64,000 bases of DNA from Malachius bipustulatus (GCA_910589415.1 OU342632.1:45993341-46057340); one strand, 5' to 3'; counted from the stretch's first letter, positions 47,032 through 59,670 are shown. Made by a program: numbers and translations. The notes: generated by a model not told the origin, from the sequence alone.

Positions 47032-49254
47032 ATTACAATAATTAATCTAACAAAGAGGCTTTTATAATTTTTTTGAAGCAATAATACTAAGGGGTTTATA
47101 ATAATATTATGTATGTTACATATGATTTTATAATATATGCATTTAAAACATTATTGCACTATCTATATCTACAGGGTGTACCAGTAAACAATAATATCAA
47201 TCGGCGTATGTTTTTTTTATTTAAAATAAACCCGCTTTTGCTGTTTATTTAATCCATGTTTTCTGGGACACCTGTATGTATTATATTACTTAACAAAAGA
47301 GTCAATTGTTGAATCCGTTCAATAGCTTCTGGCGAAAATTCGCGAGTTGCTTCACAGTCCCCTTCAAATTTCGTTACTGGACAATAAATTACAATTTATG
47401 TTTCATGATTTCTGACAGATTTTCACATTCACTGGAAAAATTAGAAATCGGATTCAATTTTAACAGTAGTGTGAATTGCATCCAGTTTTAAGACGATTTC
47501 TATTAATTGCGCCAAGATTTTCCTAGAAATATCAGATCGATTATTTAATTGTTAGATCTTTGATTGAATAACTACTGAATATTGATTTTTTTTAGCTTTC
47601 CGGTCAGTTCATCTCATGCCTGTTTAAGTGTCATAATGATATGACTCCAATCCAATAATAATGTCGTGGCGTTGATTTAAATTAATATCATATTTTTATA
47701 TTAATATAATATTATTATCCGATAATATATTATTAGAACCTGGAACAAAATTCCATGCATATTGTTAGGGAAATCACGTAATATATTAGGGAATTTAGGA
47801 GAACAATCTAGAAAGCAAATTTCGATAAAGACCCACAATTCAAGCCTGAACTTCTGAAGTGTTTACAAAGTTTGACAAGTGGGCTGGAAAATCAATATGA
47901 CTTAAATTATTAGAGAGGTTTTAAACTGCAATTACAAGTCAACACAGGTATGGGAAATATTATTAAGAGTAATGGCCTTTTATGCAGGTGCGACCGTGGG
48001 CTTATTAAACAAACGACTTCGATTGGTGCGGGAAGTATTTATTGATTGGTAATCAAGGGACGCGATATTATTGGCGGGTAGATGTAGGAAATTTAAATTG
48101 TTTTATTTTATCATGAATTAAAAGGAAAATATCATTTTGGGTGTCATATACCTACGATAAAAAATGCGCTTAATTACTATTAAAATTATTAGTCACGCAT
48201 GACCTGTCGTTTTAAGTCTCGCCAATATGTCATAATCTCACAAGGGAGGTATAAATAAATTTAGTAATATGATAAAAACATTGCAAATTATGAATTTCCA
48301 AGAAACCATAATTAGGTCTCTCAAATTTAATTAGGTCTGACCTTTTTAATTTACTCGTATCAAGTTTATATTGAATTTTCTGTGTTGCTGGGAACACTTC
48401 AATCAAAAGTTTGTTATTTACGATTATTTTTTTGTCGTGACTCTTGTATAATATTTACCTACAAAAAAATTAATGAAAATTAGTTTTTAAGTTCATATTT
48501 CAAGTTTTTTTTTTAACTTTCCACTTTTTTATCCAAAGTTTTGAAACCCTACACTTTGATTCAAATAACTTTTCCCTCTCTTTATTTTTCTCTATTTCTT
48601 TATACTCTTTTTCTCTCCCTCAATAGGAGCTTGGTCCTCCAAAAACATTCCTGAAAGGGAATAGGCTCATTTAAACCTCTGGTGTAATTTTTTCAGCCAT
48701 CAGGTACGAGATTTTCGAGCTGTTTCCTTTTAACTTTTCTTAAAATAGATTTCAAGTAACTCATATATTTTGTCGTTTCGCATGATTAAAATTTTTATCT
48801 CTTGATTAATAATAATAATCTTGACGATATAGTAAACTGACGAGCCCTGATAAAGATGAAGCGCTGCCTTCAGTCTTCAGATTAGAGTGACTTGTAAAAT
48901 GTGTCAGTCCGTAGAAATAATTTTCAGTATTTTATCATTTGCTTATCGTGTACCTACGCGTCAAGGTGTTAGTTAAGAGAAATAGATCGAGGAAGCTGGA
49001 AAACTCTCCGTCCAGATCATTTACCCTGTACATATGTACTCATCATCTACATTTTCTACACAGTCTAACAGTTGACGTAGGCTTACAGCTGATTGCTGCG
49101 AAAATATCGTTTTTTTAGTCTTACCCTTCAGTGTAACAGAAGTGTCGGTTCACAAGTAACATGCAAGACAGTCTATTTAAACATACCTATTGTTGATAAT
49201 AATAAGAAACAGTGAAAGGTTGGTAGGCTGAGCTCATTTACCACATCTTCATAA
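47032..49254. other. 3' flank of lysozyme copy 3 and intergenic DNA
   Basis: The start shares the 3' flank of the other copies. A 103-bp TA-flanked MITE with paired ends lies at 47172-47274 (CAGGGTGTACCAGTAAACA with an inverted right end); only its left end is seen behind copies 1 and 2. No gene is recognised to 49254. Confidence 0.5.
47172..47274. mobile_element. Very short TA-flanked MITE
   Basis: Ends CAGGGTGTACCAGTAAACA and TGTTTTCTGGGACACCTG are imperfect inverted repeats, with TA at 47170-47171 and 47275-47276. Confidence 0.6.
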
Positions 49255-49281
49255 ATAGCAAACAGAATCAATCGACCCGAA

Positions 49282-49325
49282 GATATGGATGAACAGTTTC
49301 GGCGTCTGAGGCTCATCAGCATGTC
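49282..49325 (-). ncRNA. Hammerhead ribozyme-like motif, unit A (degenerate)
   Basis: Minus strand: stem I GACAUG, core CUGAUGA, short stem II (GCC...CGC), GAAA, a small stem III loop ending AUC, then CAUAUC to close stem I with one mismatch. The conserved core is intact. Stem II and stem III are weakened by substitutions. Order fits type I with a minimal stem III. Confidence 0.55.
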
Positions 49326-49513
49326 ATCTCACAGATGAGACTGTCTTCTGCTGCTTGCTGGAAGGTGGGATGGTCTTAGAGGAGTATTGTAGGCTGCTAT
49401 TTTTGAAGATAATCCAGGCTTATGACAATTTTAAGCTTCACAAATGAAGCGGGCTGACCTGGAGGGGCGATAATTCCATAAATAATCAAACAAATAGAAT
49501 CATTCGACCCGAA

Positions 49514-49555
49514 GACATGGACGGAAGTTTCGCCCAGCAGGGCTCATCAAATGTC
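49514..49555 (-). ncRNA. Hammerhead ribozyme-like motif, unit B (core substitution)
   Basis: Minus strand: GACAU, then UUGAUGA where the core needs CUGAUGA, a perfect four-pair stem II GCCC-UGCU-GGGC, GAAA, a C-UUCC-G minimal stem III, UC and the closing CAUGUC. Stems are the best of the three, but the first core base is changed and stem I is one base short, so cleavage is unlikely. Confidence 0.6.
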
Positions 49556-49644
49556 ATCTTGGAGATGAAACTGTCTTTTTCTGCTTGCTGGAAGGTGGGA
49601 TTGTCTGGTCTTAGAGAAGTAGGTGACATGAATAGAGGAGAGAA

Positions 49645-49688
49645 GACATGAAGGGACAATTTCGCCTTCTGGGGGTCATCAGCATGGC
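49645..49688 (-). ncRNA. Hammerhead ribozyme-like motif, unit C (degenerate)
   Basis: Minus strand: GCCAUG, core CUGAUGA, CCCCC-AGAA-GGC in place of a fully paired stem II, GAAA, a broken stem III, then CAUGUC. Core boxes are present, stem III is not. Confidence 0.5.
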
Positions 49689-49842
49689 ATCTCGCAGATA
49701 AGGTTGTCTTCTGCTGCTTGCTGGAAGCTGGGATGGTCTTAAAGGAGTATTTAAGACTGCTATTTTTAAAGCTAGCACACTCTCATAGCAGTTTTTATCT
49801 TCAAAAATGAAGCAGGCTGACCTGAAGGAGCGATTACTTTAA

Positions 49843-51369
49843 TTACTTCAATACATTGACATGTCACATCTACAGATAGCATTACCGTTGCCAAGTCACT
49901 ACTCACCATTTACAATATTCCTCTACGACCATCCAATCTTCTAGTCCAGCAAGCAGAAAACAATCTCGACGATGTCCGAGATTGTATGCGGTTGAGCTCT
50001 AGAGAGTTTCTGAGTGCGGTCTATAAAATAAAAAAACCGCTGAGTGTTCCAAAAATTTCCGCAATTGCTTTCTGCACTTTTCGACAAGTAGTTTCTGCTA
50101 TTGCAGTGACCAGATTTTATCAGTTTAATTGATTAACAGATTATTCTTATTATTATCATTAAATTTAGGTACGCATTGTAACGTAACTATACTATTAACT
50201 ATATAATGTTATAAAACTGTCTTAACCATCAACTGCTCACGGAATTCAAAAGATATCCCGTTCCTCAAGGAACAGGATGTAGAGACAGGTTTGAATGACC
50301 CACTTCAAAGTTTTTTGAAAAGATTTCCTTATTTGCATTTCTCCCTGTAAATGAATATAGGTATGTATACATACAGCGGTAGGTATATTTCTTTGTTGCT
50401 TTCATCTTGAGGAACCTAATGGGTTCTTTTGGGTTGTTTAAAATAACAATATTTCATCAAATATGAATTCAGGAATTCCCTGCAGGACGGGGCTGCAGGA
50501 TTATAAGCGCTGCATTTGGTGCCGTGCCGAGGAATAAATCCACGGGAAATGTAGGCAGGGAAACTCACTTCGAGAAATTCAATGGAAAAGGAGCCTCGGG
50601 AAATGAATTATTTTAAAATATCCAGCGACAAGAGTATAAAGTGAAGTGGGAAAAAATCGAATGCTCTTTGGCTGTCGTATATGATACAAGTTCCCATTAT
50701 GCAGTAGCGTGTTTCATAGTGATGGCGTATATATGTTTCTATGATAAATGTTGCGGAGTTGTTCTTTTTCTCCTTGCTGAGATTATCTAAATCTTTTTAT
50801 TTAATAAACGGAAATTATGGTATTAGTTTTATGTCAACTGCCATGCCACTTAAAATGTAGGGTACTTACCTACCATGAAACAATATAGACTTGTAAGTCC
50901 ACGTCTACATTGTAAAAACAGGTCATCAAAGAAGACTCGAATTTGCCTGGACTGTAATAAGACTTTAAAAAGTGACCGAATTCACTTTGATTTTACTAAA
51001 AGAGCGATGTAAACCCGGTAAAGTTTCTGCAAGTTTTTTATTCTCATAAAGAGGGCGAGAAATATTCAGTGATGGTAAACATGCGAGAACTTTTTTTTTT
51101 AACTTCCAGTGAGATAACTAGAGCTTCGATCGATAAATTCAAAAGTTTTTGAAAAATAAAGAGAATATTTGTGTCACATATAGGTACTTCTTGCAGTTTC
51201 TTCAATTTCTTTCAAAGGAATGACTTCACTTCCAAGTGATGAGCAAGATAACTTACATTCGTCTCAGCTCTACAATAATTAAACTCTGTCTTGTAATTAC
51301 ATGTAGATATGTACTTGTAAAATTTAAAAAGAGGCGTTAAGTTTTTTTTTGCTTCTAACATTATTAAGA
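49843..51369. other. Intergenic; inverted partial ribozyme-array unit at its start
   Basis: At about 49890-49975 the complement of the array unit is visible ('ccagcaagcagaa'). A locally GC-richer stretch lies at 50470-50620, without an ORF or known motif. No gene is recognised. Confidence 0.45.
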
Positions 51370-52230
51370 AAAGACAGTTGATTACAGAAACAATTTTCCT
51401 TAAATCTTTTCATAAAGTTTCAATTTTGACTGTCATTTTAGTTTCGAAATGACATTCTTTTAAGCCCAACTGCCTAAAAGTTACCTACATATACTTTTAC
51501 GCACGTGTGCTTTAAAGTGACATGAGTGACAATTAAAAGCAAGTGAATCTTGAAAGGCCTCATGAATCTTCATGAAGCCTGTCACTTTGACAATAATATA
51601 TCTCTAACCCATCTCTAGAGTTCATAAATTTATATTTCTTGACGACTTAGAATTCATTAATTATTATTGTTGTTTATTGGAGATTTAACAACAAAAAATC
51701 TTGTGTGACACACGTTGCAAAAGGAATGTTTCAGCCCTTTGACAATTGTCAAACTCGGCCTTCGGCCTCGTTTCACTATTTTCGTCCGTGCTTAAAACAC
51801 TACCATTTTTACAACATGTAATTGCGATATGTGTGATACAAGTTGCAAAATGGGAGTGTTTTAAGCATGGACGAAAATATCCAAACGAGGCCGAAGGCCG
51901 AGTTTGACAATCGTCAAAGTGCTTAAACACTCCTTTTGCAACGCGTGTCACAAAAGATTTTTTTTTATCGCCAAGAAATGAGAATTTTATTAATTTTAAA
52001 TCGTCAAGAAATAAAATTTATGAGCTCTAGAAATTGGTATTTTATATTGTCAAAGTGACAGTATCATGAAGCTTCATGAAAACTTGCTTTTAATTGTTAT
52101 TTATGTCACTTTTAAGCACAAGTGCGTAAAAGTATTGGCACAAGTGCGCCTAAAAGAATGTCATTTCGAAACTAAAATGACAACTTTATGAAATAATTTG
52201 ACAAAAAAATTGTCTCTTAATCTCACAGCA
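51370..52230. mobile_element. Large foldback element, ~850 bp
   Basis: The arms pair in several blocks: 'gtcattttagtttcgaaatg' with its complement near 52150-52170, 'gaatcttcatgaagc' with 'gcttcatgaa', and near the centre 'gacaattgtcaaactcggcc' with 'ggccgagtttgacaatcgtc'. Pairing is imperfect, so this is an older copy. The minus-strand ORF at its centre is a by-product of the palindrome. Confidence 0.75.
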
Positions 52231-52311
52231 TCAATGCCAAATCAATGTTTCACAAAATTTGAAAAAATTCGAGAAGTTGTCTGTCATCTTTCAATGTGGC
52301 AAAAAACATTA

Positions 52312-52566
52312 TTCACTGTGTTGCATAGAAAAGGTAACATGGGGAATACGTGAAAAGAATTTTTCAACAATACTTTGACAATGAATGACATCCTTTCAAA
52401 AACACTGTTCCCTTGGAAACTAATACCAAGTTTCCTAGGATAGTTACTATGCAGTTTTCTATATAAAAACTATCAGCTTTTTAAACCAGAGTGGCTTGGA
52501 TCCTTATTGTTAATATTCACTGCAGCGTTTTCCCTTATGTTACCTTTCCTATGCAACACCGTGAAC
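52312..52566. mobile_element. TIR element, ~255 bp
   Basis: Left TTCACTGTGTTGCATAG, then AAAAGGTAACAT, inverted at the right as ATGTTACCTTTCCTATGCAA and CACCGTGAA. Non-coding. Confidence 0.7.
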
Positions 52567-54307
52567 TCTACAGTAAATTATTAGTCGCGAGCTTCTATGT
52601 TGAAAGAAATTTCTCAAGATTGGGTATCAAGAATTTTGATTTAAAATGCGGCTTTGGGCTATGATTAGTCTTTTTTGAAAGGAAGAAAGAAATCCGTAAT
52701 GATACACTCAAGATGAATAAAAGAAAGGTGGCGCCGCAGCTTCAAAAATTATTAAAATAATGAGTTAAAAAGACTTTATTTTAGAAGTTCTGGCAGTAGA
52801 ATTTCTGATGCAGAAAAAGACACATTTACATCAATTATTTTTGAAAGAATCGATCCGAAAATTTTTGAAGAAGCATGAAAAGGTCCGTTGGAATTCTCTG
52901 ATAAAAATCCAAGAAGAAAAATGGGCTTCTGTACATACATAACAGACTCAATACTCATTTTGCTTACAAGAGAGGCAATTGGAAACTTCTTTTTTTATCA
53001 TAAAATAACACCCAATGCGAGAGTTAAGTAGAAATAGTAAAAATCTGTCCAGAACAATATAACTTTTCATATTGTCAAAGTAACAGTATCATATGAAGCT
53101 GCAAAGAATAAGCGTATTTCCGACACTAACGAAGCGAATGCAGGTTCCCTAAATTTCTGGTAGCTTCAATAAAAAAAATTTACTGTAAGGTATCTAAGAT
53201 AAGAAGGACTTACTATTTAGTAAACCTGAAAATATCTTCGCGCCACTGGAATTCTAGCAGGAGGGCAATTATAAATTGTAGTCATGTGCTACTCCCAAGT
53301 GAGCAAAAACCAATCATACTTCTTTCTTTGCAGACAAACCACGAGCACCACATGTTTCATGTATGTTATGCATTGCTTATCGTGTATCTACTGCAGGAAT
53401 TTTAAACCTACATTCGTTCTATCAAAACTTAAAATATATAACTACCTGCTATACGACTTCAAAATATATTAATCATAAGAAGTCGGATTTTTCTGATACC
53501 TATATAAGTATTAGTACCTTATACCTAAGCCAATAATAACTTCTTGTTGAAAGTTTAATTTTATAAGTTGTTATGCATTAACTCAGGAAGAAAAATTCTT
53601 AAAAAGGAACTGCAACTCTAACCGATGAGTGTATTGATATGCTGAGCTGAATCGCAACTCCGCGGTAACTTCAGGAGTTAAATCCACGTCTTAGAGTTTT
53701 GTATTTTAAAATTCAATTTCCTTGTGTAAACTTCGACCTACAGTGAAATTTAAATTAATCTTGTGTTGAATATATTATTACAGCGGGATTAAGGTTGAAA
53801 AAACAATTATGAAGAGAATGTCGGTGCTAATATTTAAGGACAATAAAATTGAAATAAATACACACAATATTTACCTACGAAATGTTTGATGAAGAATTTA
53901 GCTTTTATTTGCTCTTTATGTGTTTGCTCAAAATTCTCCGGTGCTTAATTACAACAAGCGAGCTTTCCCCTAGGATTCCTAGGCAGTTTCCCCTAGGAGC
54001 AATATGCCCTACTTACATACTAATACTCGCACATATAAAGGCGGAGTGTGTTTGAATTGCGTTATCTTTCTGGAATACAAAATGATCAGCATACGTCGCC
54101 AAGGAGACTTTTGCTTATGTTTTATGCATGTGCTGTCTATGATTTTTGTATTTCAAAATTCTATCTTTACTGATTTAATCTTCATAATGTTCTAGGCGTA
54201 AAAAATTTCATTTATAAGCCCAAAATCTCATGTGAGCATATAGTCTTTAAACGCTCAATTAAAGATAAATAGGTGGATACTGATTTAGTAATTTTTTGCA
54301 CTTTATA
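52567..54307. other. Intergenic, no gene recognised
   Basis: A piece at 53108-53135 (gtatttccgacactaacg) resembles the terminus of the element at 59671-60399 and may be a solo end. Short ORFs here lack domains. Confidence 0.45.
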
Positions 54308-55032
54308 CAGGGTGGCGTTTTTCAAAATTTCCATAGGCGGTATTTTTAAAACAAAAAAAATATCAAAAATCGCAAAAACCCGTTTGGGCGATATCGAAGG
54401 GGAACCAAAATGATTCACCCCTACCAACAGTCCAACACTTAAAGCTCCACCCACCTACAGACTGTAATACCTGCACCCACCTACCGGTAATACCAGACCA
54501 AGTGACATTTTGTCGAATATATAGGGTGAACATTTTAACATTTACCAATGACGATATGACGTATTCTTTAAAACCAAAAAAAAAGTACCTACCATATCAA
54601 AAATCGTAAAAATCTATTCTGGCGATACGGAAAGGGGAACCAAAATCAATTAAAAATGACTGACCCTCATAAATAACACAGTCCTTAAAGTTTCACCCAC
54701 CCTAATACTTAAAAAATTTCAAACAATAACCTGTCATATTCGATACAATGTCACTTTAATTACTGGAAAGCATTTTCACAATGTCACTTTATTTGGTACC
54801 AAAAAGCAGTTTTCAAGGGCTTCTCAATCTTCTAACAGATGTAGGAGGTTATCATTTAAAATTTTATAATTGGGTTGGGATGGATGGTGGCTTAAAAGTT
54901 GGTAGGGGTTAGCTATTTACTACGTGATTTTGGTTTCCCTGAATATTAACCAAACGGGTCTTTGGTTTTTTTTTTTATATCTTTTTTTGTTTGAAAGATA
55001 TCGGCCAATGGAGACTTTTAAATTTCACCCTG
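54308..55032. mobile_element. TIR element with internal tandem duplication
   Basis: The left end CAGGGTGGCGTTTTTC and the right end AAATTTCACCCTG, with matching 'cataggcggta'/'atcggccaatgg' blocks, are imperfect inverted repeats bordered by TA. Inside, a ~235-bp segment is duplicated (54360 and 54596; shared 'atatcaaaaatcg' and 'ggggaaccaaaat'). Confidence 0.55.
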
Positions 55033-55123
55033 TATACAAATCAACTGAAATAATAACGCCCTGTAAAAAAAAAACCTTACGTTGTCCATACGGGTTTAAC
55101 AAAAATACGAATTTTTTGTCTGT

Positions 55124-55126
55124 CTG

Positions 55127-55221
<95 letters not shown>
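55124..55221. repeat. (CT)n microsatellite, ~98 bp
   Basis: About 45 nearly uninterrupted CT units, 470 bp before the LRR gene. It generates long Ser-Leu or Arg-Glu ORFs that are not genes. In insects such GA/CT tracts can bind GAGA-type factors, so a regulatory role is possible but not shown. Confidence 0.95.
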
Positions 55222-55225
<4 letters not shown>

Positions 55226-55695
55226 CTTACATTTTTACCCTCGGGCGCCACCTTTGTTTTCTCCCTGTGGGAGACGATTATATAACAGAACATTTTAGAG
55301 TTCTCTGGGTTTAAAAAATTGCAAATTATTTTCAAGTCTAAGAAACCATCGCGAGCATCCTCTTGTTCCCATATCAAGACCGCAAAAAAACACATATAAG
55401 TATAGATGCGTATGTATAAAATAAACAAGCTCAAACGATTATCCTTTGAATATACCTACAGGCATCGTCCTCATCTAACGAACACCTCATTTCACGAATG
55501 AACAGAGCGAACGCGCAACTAGAGAAACGAACACATGAAACAAACGAGCGGCAGCAGTCAAATAAACATGACAGATCGTTGCTCGTTCGTTAAAAATGAG
55601 GCGGCGAATTTAGAAACACCAATTTCCTCGCAAATTTCTATTTCAAGAAGTTTTGCGTCAGTTATTCGTGCATAACATCTTTCTTTTTCTTCAGG
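55222..55695 (+). promoter_or_regulatory. Upstream region of the LRR gene
   Basis: A TCAGTT initiator-like site occurs at 55658-55663, 36 bp before the ATG. Alternatively 'ctttttcttcag' (ending 55694) is a splice acceptor and the true 5' UTR exon lies further upstream. The sequence does not decide between these. Confidence 0.3.
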
Positions 55696-57958
55696 ATGCG
55701 TTGGCTGGCGGTGTGGGTGGTGTGGTGGTGTTGCGGCCTTCCGACGCCCGGTGCCATCCTACAGGATCCAGGATGGCGATGTCCAGGCATATCCAAGCAA
55801 CCTGCTGTCGAGTGCGACTGCGACATGCCTCACACCTTGCGCTGCACAGGAGACAGCACTGCCCTCGAAGTCATAGGTGAGTAATAAATTTACCGCTTTA
55901 ATTATTTATTTCAGTTTTGTACTTAAATTCCAGGGCAAGTACTGCGAGCGCCACACGCAGCCCACGTTTCCCTCCTAGACTGTACCTTACAGAATGTTAC
56001 CTCGATTAAAGAACCGCTCCTGGAAGGCGTTGCACTGCATGGATTAGTGGTTTCCTCGGGAGAGTTGCGGGAAGTTACTCCCAACGCCTTCAGCCAGCTG
56101 GCTTCTCCTCTACAGGCGCTCGGTCTGCCAAACAACAGGCTCACCAGGGTACCTGTTGAAGCTTTGGAGAGCTTGCCGCAGCTGGACAGACTGGATCTGT
56201 CCGGGAACCTCATGGAAGGATTGGATGCCGATTCATTTAAAGTGAGTGCCAATTATTCATGAAACATTATTAATCGCAGGAGATCTAAAACGGTTACCAT
56301 TGTTACAGGGACTCCGAAATTTATCATTCATCGATCTAAGTGACAATAATATAGCAAAAATAGCTGCCAATGCTTTGTCAAGCATCCCACATCTCAGAAC
56401 TCTTCGTTTGAGAGGAAATAAACTCACTTTGATGGCGTTATCCAAACTACTACCGATGCCCACTTTGGAAGAAATCGACCTCTCTGGAAACTCTCTTGTT
56501 GGGCCCTTGGATTCCAAGACTTTCCCGAAAATGGATTCATTAAAAGAATTGCAGATTTCGCACAATTCCTTAAGTAGCATCAAAATGGGAGCTTTGCAAG
56601 GTCTAGTTAACTTGACATCGCTTTCCCTCAATCATAATCAAATCGATGTCCTAGAGGACCATGCGTTCCATAATATGAGGAACCTGATTAGCCTCGATTT
56701 GGCTCATAACAGGATTGTAGCAGTTTCCGGGGCTTCTTTAGCTCATCTCGAAAATCTAATAGAGCTCGACTTAAGGAATAATTTTCTCAGGGCATTGACT
56801 GCAGATCTAATCCAGCCACTGAAAAATTTAAAGAAGCTGAAACTGGATGAAAATGAGATCACTATCGTGGCTAGTGACGCACTAAAACCGAATACGATTT
56901 TACAACATTTAACTTTATCAGAAAATCCTCTTAACTGTGATTGTAGTTTAACTGAATTTGCTATCTGGTTGAACAATTCCTCTTTGTCAAATGAAGACAA
57001 AATAACGGCAGTTTGTACAACTCCTCCTAATTTAGAAAATGGTAACTTAGTAGACGTGGTGGACAATCTTTTGTGTGGAGAAGATGAACAGGAATCTCCA
57101 ATGTCGCCTCCGTACAAAGCTAAAGTGAACCTAAAGTCTTTTAACTATGACGGTAACAGTATAAATCTAGCTTGGGCTATAGAAGATGACACATCTTATA
57201 CTTGCAATGCGATTTTTGTTTATGAAGAAGAAGATCTAAATGAAATACTGCTAGAGTCTACGCCTCTTCATTGTAATTCATCAGAGATGACAAATCCGAA
57301 ACAGTTAAATGTCACTATCCCACAAGGAATACATTTGGAAGATCGTCACAATTATAGATATTGCATAGTTTTATTCGATTCTGGACTAACAGACGATGTC
57401 TCGTTAATTCTTGGTTGTTCTGATGTAATTCCTCTAGTGCAAAACATCATCATCAGGCCACAAAATGACTATTCGACCATGATTCCAAAAGTGCTGGCAG
57501 TGAAAGCTAACTTGAGTAGCTACGGGAGCTTATCCATAGACGTAGAGATTTATCCCAAAGTGAGATGTGAAGTAAATGTAGCAATCCTTGAACAAAGTTC
57601 TCTCCTATCTCAAAGGAGGCTCAACTGCAGTGATCCCAAATATGTGTTTGTAGGGCTATCTAGGGGAATATATAGAGTGTGCGCGAATGTAGTTAGACAT
57701 GGACCACCGGTTGAGCCAATAAAACCCCATTGTGTGACAGTTTTTCCGAAGCAACATCAAGGTTTTACTGCAATTGACGTGGCGTTTGTGACTGTGTTCC
57801 TGTTGCTCTGCATAGGAATAGTGGCGATTATTTGGGGGGTGAGGAAAGTTTTGTTGAGGCCTAAGCTCCAGACTCATCAATGCTTTATACCACCGGAAGA
57901 TCTAGAGGATGGTCAGCATAATCGATATGTGAAGCTAGAAGCCACTACCAAATTATGA
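55696..57958 (+). CDS. Leucine-rich-repeat single-pass membrane protein
   Basis: Exons 55696-55876, 55934-56241 and 56309-57958 (introns 57 and 67 bp) give 712 aa. The signal peptide is about residues 1-20. Next come a cysteine-rich LRR N-cap (C29, C40, C42, C50), roughly ten LRRs between about 85 and 365 with repeated LxxLDLSxNxL cores, an LRR C-cap beginning NPLNCDC near 370 and ending about 420, then a ~230-residue ectodomain with paired cysteines and several N-glycosylation sequons. A transmembrane helix lies at about 654-674, with a 38-residue cytoplasmic tail ending RYVKLEATTKL. This is the layout of insect LRR adhesion or signalling receptors. I do not assign an orthologue. The acceptor at 56309 was chosen because the earlier AG leads to an immediate stop. 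Confidence 0.9.
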
Positions 57959-58637
57959 AGTTAATTTTTGGATTGTGGTTCGGAGTTAGATGTTTGTAGT
58001 GCCATATAGTGAACTCTTAAAATAACGCGAGGGTCACGAGAAAATAATTTTTTCCCCTTTTAGAAGTTAATAACAAGACACAGAGTATGAATACTCACTC
58101 AAAAGATTTATTAGACTGTGGATTGTGATTATTCAGGCATACTGACATAAGATTTTGAAAATGAAAGTGAGGTATGGACGTGGGTGGACCTCTTGGTAAA
58201 AATTATCAGTACCTATCTAAGGTAATGATAACCTTTTATAACCACCTATCAGGGTGAGTTAGGAGGGGAATGCAAGATTTAAGGGTACGATTCTTTTCGC
58301 CTTTTTAAATATAACTTCTCATACAGGTACAGGATAGCTAGAAAGTCTGGCAACGGTCCAATAAATCTTTCAGTTTTGAATTTTGAAAAAAAGGCTTTTT
58401 ACGTGATTAAAGTCTGCTTATGTCGGGTCAAAAAATTGGAGCTAGGTACCTTTTTAGCTGAAAATTGAATAGGAATTTGAAAATTTAATTCTTGTGTAAG
58501 ATGAGATGATGGTGTACAATTTAAAAATCTCACATGAACGCCGCACTGGTGGAAAAAAAATTATTACAACATGGCTCTTAATGATGTCTACAGTGCAATA
58601 TACTTTTCGAATGGAACTGTAGAACTTGAATACCATA
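57959..58637 (+). other. 3' flank of LRR gene with candidate poly(A) signal
   Basis: AATAAA at 58360-58365, 400 bp after the stop, is the first canonical signal. No other feature is seen. Confidence 0.45.
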
Positions 58638-59187
58638 CAGGGTGTTATAGTTAAGTACGCGGGGCCAAAAAACTCCCAAGGGGTGCTTCCTTGAGTGATT
58701 TTAAGAAGAAAAGTTTAAATAAACATGGGTCCGAAAATGCATATTTTTCAAGATACAGGAGGGTGTCAAACTTAAAAAAAAATTCGAATGTTCGTGAATA
58801 TCTCTAAACTCTTTCAATTTTGTTGAAATTTGTCAGTTCTGTTTGTAACAACAAGAGGGTAATTTAGCCCCAATTAGATTAAAATTATTAATTCCAGTGG
58901 CGTCCCGGAAGACAGTCTAACTAATATTTTTGATTAAAAAATTGGGCGCCACTGACTTTTTTTTTAATTTTGTATTTTTTTCGAATTAAGCAACTAGAAA
59001 TACAACTATTGTGTCTCTTGAGTTTTTTCATATCTTGCTTTGTTTTCGAGAAAAAAAAATAAAAGTTTGACACCCTGTATCTTGAAAAATATGCATTTTC
59101 GGACCCATGTTTATTTGAACTTTTCTTCTTAAAATCACTCAAGGAAGCACCCCTTGGAGTTTGGCCCCGTACTTAACTAACACACTG
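58638..59187. mobile_element. Foldback MITE, CAGGGTGTTATAGTTAAGTA type
   Basis: The left arm (cagggtgttatagttaagta...) pairs with the right arm (...tacttaactaacacactg), TA on each side. Arms match over about 150-200 bp and include an inner 'gatacagg.gggtgtcaaac' terminus. The same family is truncated at positions 1-118 of the window. Confidence 0.85.
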
Positions 59188-59670
59188 TATATTATAAGAA
59201 TATCTAAGCGTTGGTATGAATAAGAAGAAATTTAACTTTTTTTCTTAAATCTTGACTAACCGCGCAGTTCAAAAGATTAGCCGTTTAGGACATGCATTAC
59301 ATAGCCAGTTTTTTTCTTAAAATGATCGCAAGAATCGTAACTTCAACTATTATCTTATCCTCGCTTGACTCGCCCTGTATATAATAGTTTTAGCGATTAT
59401 TCAAATTCTCACTCTCATATAAAAAAAATAAAGAAATGTCAAATTTAACAAGAAGTGCTTTTCAAGGCCAAGTGAAATTATTAGATGATTGATAACGTTA
59501 GAAGTTGTTCAAAATGTCTTTATTTAGAATTTATGACAGTGACTATAAAAATAACAATGTGGACAACAGAGCCAATAAGTGGACACTATCCTCCACTTTT
59601 TGTTATTTATTTTAAGAGTCACTGAAATAATATAAAGCGTCATAAATTAAGTTTAAAAATGATATAATAA
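59188..59670. other. Intergenic, no gene recognised
   Basis: AT-rich; a local inverted pair (gaatttatgaca / cgtcataaatt) lies at 59528-59650. No coding exon is seen. Confidence 0.4.

Larger units (their letters stand above)
49255..49842 (-). repeat. Tandem array with hammerhead-like motifs, unit ~232 bp
   Basis: Three tandem units, the middle one shortened by about 100 bp, share 'gacccgaagayatgga', 'ctgcttgctggaaggtggga' and 'gaagcrggctgacctg'. Unit starts are near 49275, 49507 and 49640. Read on the minus strand each unit contains a hammerhead-ribozyme-like sequence. A partial unit in the opposite orientation lies at about 49890-49975. No RT or other protein gene is present, as in retrozyme-type or satellite-borne hammerhead repeats. 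Confidence 0.7.

Noticed and set aside
51685..51951. 88-codon minus-strand ORF
   Set aside because: It is the centre of the 51370-52230 foldback and reads through the inverted arms.
54924..55434. ORFs of 112-124 codons
   Set aside because: Most of their length is the CT microsatellite, giving Ser-Leu or Arg-Glu runs.
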